Positions 6,296 through 7,048 of a stretch of DNA of 7,048 nucleotides are shown here, in pieces. The stretch covers positions 1-7,048 of the forward strand of contig JBKHHW010000165.1 of the NCBI GenBank assembly GCA_046538945.1. The letters are read 5' to 3'. The stretch comes from JAEZKC01 sp046538945. Its GTDB lineage: Bacteria > Fibrobacterota > Chitinivibrionia > Chitinivibrionales > Chitinispirillaceae. How positions within the stretch are numbered: the first letter of the stretch is position 1; the number at the start of each line of letters is the position of its first letter. Below the pieces are notes generated by a model that did no database searches, was not told the DNA's origin, and saw nothing but the letters and a program-made list of their open reading frames with translations. The position numbers and the translations under genes are program-made.

Positions 6296-7048
6296 ATGCC
6301 GACCATTCTGTGGATAATAACCGGAGGACTTCTCATGAGCGCGATTGCTCTGGTGGGAGGTACTACAGCCATTTTCAAACGGCAGGTCACCGAAAATATC
6401 ATACTTCCGCTGGTGGCGGTAGCTGCGGGCACACTTCTTGGCGGGGCCGTGTTCCATATGATACCAGAAGGTGCTCAGTCGCTTGAGGCGCTTAGAGCTG
6501 GAATCTGGTTTATGGCAGGATTCATACTGTTTCTTGCGCTGGAGCAGTTTCTTCACTGGCACCGGCACGCAAATAAAAACAACACCACGAGCAAACGCCC
6601 CGTTACCTACCTTATTCTCATTGGCGACGGGCTTCACAATTTTCTGGGAGGCCTGGGAATTGCCAGCACTTTTCTGCTGGACCCCAGAGCGGGCATCATA
6701 GCCTGGTTTGCCGCCGCGGCGCACGAACTGCCCCAGGAGCTTGGCGATTTCGGAGTTCTGATTCATGGAGGCTGGTCCAGACGTTCGGCGCTTTTCTGGA
6801 ATTTCGTATCCGCGCTTGCGTTCCCCGTAGGCGCCCTGCTCGCCTACTGGGCCTACGCCTACATTCAGCTTTCGGGACTGGTGCTTTTTGCGGCAGGAAA
6901 CTTCGTTTACATAGCGGCTTCCGATCTTATACCGGAAATCAAATCTGAAAAAAAATTCGCGACCGCACTTTTGCACTTTGTGTGCCTGTTCGGCGGAGTG
7001 ATATTCATGTATGTGCTGGCCTACAGTTTTCATGAAAGCGGAGGTTGA
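6296..7048 (+). CDS. ZIP-family divalent metal transporter
   Basis: This 250-residue inner-membrane protein has about eight membrane segments and is complete, with its TGA at the last three bases of the window. ZIP hallmarks are GAVFHMIPEG after TM2 (50-59), the TM4 motif GDGLHNFLGGLGI (110-122) with H114 and N115, and the TM5 motif HELPQELGDFGVL (143-155) with H143, E144 and E148. A short His-rich loop (HWHRH, 87-91) lies between TM3 and TM4. ZIP proteins move Zn2+, Fe2+ or Mn2+ towards the cytoplasm; the metal here is unknown. Compared with the HNxxDG and HExPHE consensus, the TM4 Asp is Gly (G118) and the TM5 His is Gln (Q147); Gln there is common in bacterial members as I recall. The start at 6296 gives a full TM1 matching the family. 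A GTG at 6233 would add 21 unsupported residues, and the ATG at 6335 has a better ribosome site but cuts TM1. Confidence 0.9.
   Translation: MPTILWIITGGLLMSAIALVGGTTAIFKRQVTENIILPLVAVAAGTLLGGAVFHMIPEGAQSLEALRAGIWFMAGFILFLALEQFLHWHRHANKNNTTSKRPVTYLILIGDGLHNFLGGLGIASTFLLDPRAGIIAWFAAAAHELPQELGDFGVLIHGGWSRRSALFWNFVSALAFPVGALLAYWAYAYIQLSGLVLFAAGNFVYIAASDLIPEIKSEKKFATALLHFVCLFGGVIFMYVLAYSFHESGG
6323..6327 (+). promoter_or_regulatory. strong internal Shine-Dalgarno GGAGG inside the ZIP gene
   Basis: GGAGG lies 7 nt before the in-frame ATG at 6335 and is far better than the weak CGGA before the ATG at 6296. Initiation at 6335 would give 237 residues and remove the first 13, half of TM1. Family alignment supports 6296, so this may be a second start or coincidence (the bases encode part of TM1 and its Gly-Gly). 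Confidence 0.4.

Noticed and set aside
6278..7033. 251-codon minus-strand frame opposite the ZIP gene
   Set aside because: Nearly as long as the ZIP gene, but its product is basic, Lys/Gln/Ser-rich and without family motifs, whereas the plus strand has the full ZIP signature. It is a codon-composition shadow.

Overview
The window is ordinary bacterial chromosome. It has roughly balanced base composition, densely packed genes and Shine-Dalgarno-like sites before most starts. Five complete protein genes are present. No rRNA, tRNA, CRISPR array, integrase, transposase or phage gene was seen. The organism cannot be named from the sequence alone. A free-living or environmental, probably Gram-negative bacterium would fit, because cation-chloride cotransporter homologues and NYN/OST-HTH proteins occur sporadically in such genomes, but this is inference.

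Layout. Bases 1-207 are non-coding: an exact 15-bp tandem duplication at the left edge, then three compact hairpins in under 100 bp. They look like a mosaic of small dispersed intergenic repeats. Next come two minus-strand genes: a class I flavin disulfide-reductase-like enzyme (208-1548) and, upstream of it, a large SLC12-type cation-chloride cotransporter (1686-3965). The cotransporter has a good sigma70-type promoter at 4007-4035. Divergent from it on the plus strand is a multi-pass tryptophan-rich TspO/MBR-like membrane protein (4182-4979). It converges on a minus-strand NYN ribonuclease-like protein with a C-terminal OST-HTH domain (5087-5833). After a 462-bp non-coding stretch (5834-6295) holding a candidate promoter and a structured leader, a ZIP-family metal transporter runs to the window end (6296-7048).

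How the genes relate. Three of the five products are integral membrane proteins, two of which should move ions (Na/K/Cl and divalent metal). The genes are mostly separately transcribed: only the cotransporter and oxidoreductase share direction without interruption, and 137 bp lie between them. No shared pathway is evident. I see no convincing new multi-gene system. The points most worth checking are the NKCC-like ion-site residues in the bacterial cotransporter, the oxidoreductase that has its redox disulfide but lacks the usual His-Glu dyad, the NYN plus OST-HTH architecture, the possible structured leader before the ZIP gene, and the hairpin cluster at the left edge.
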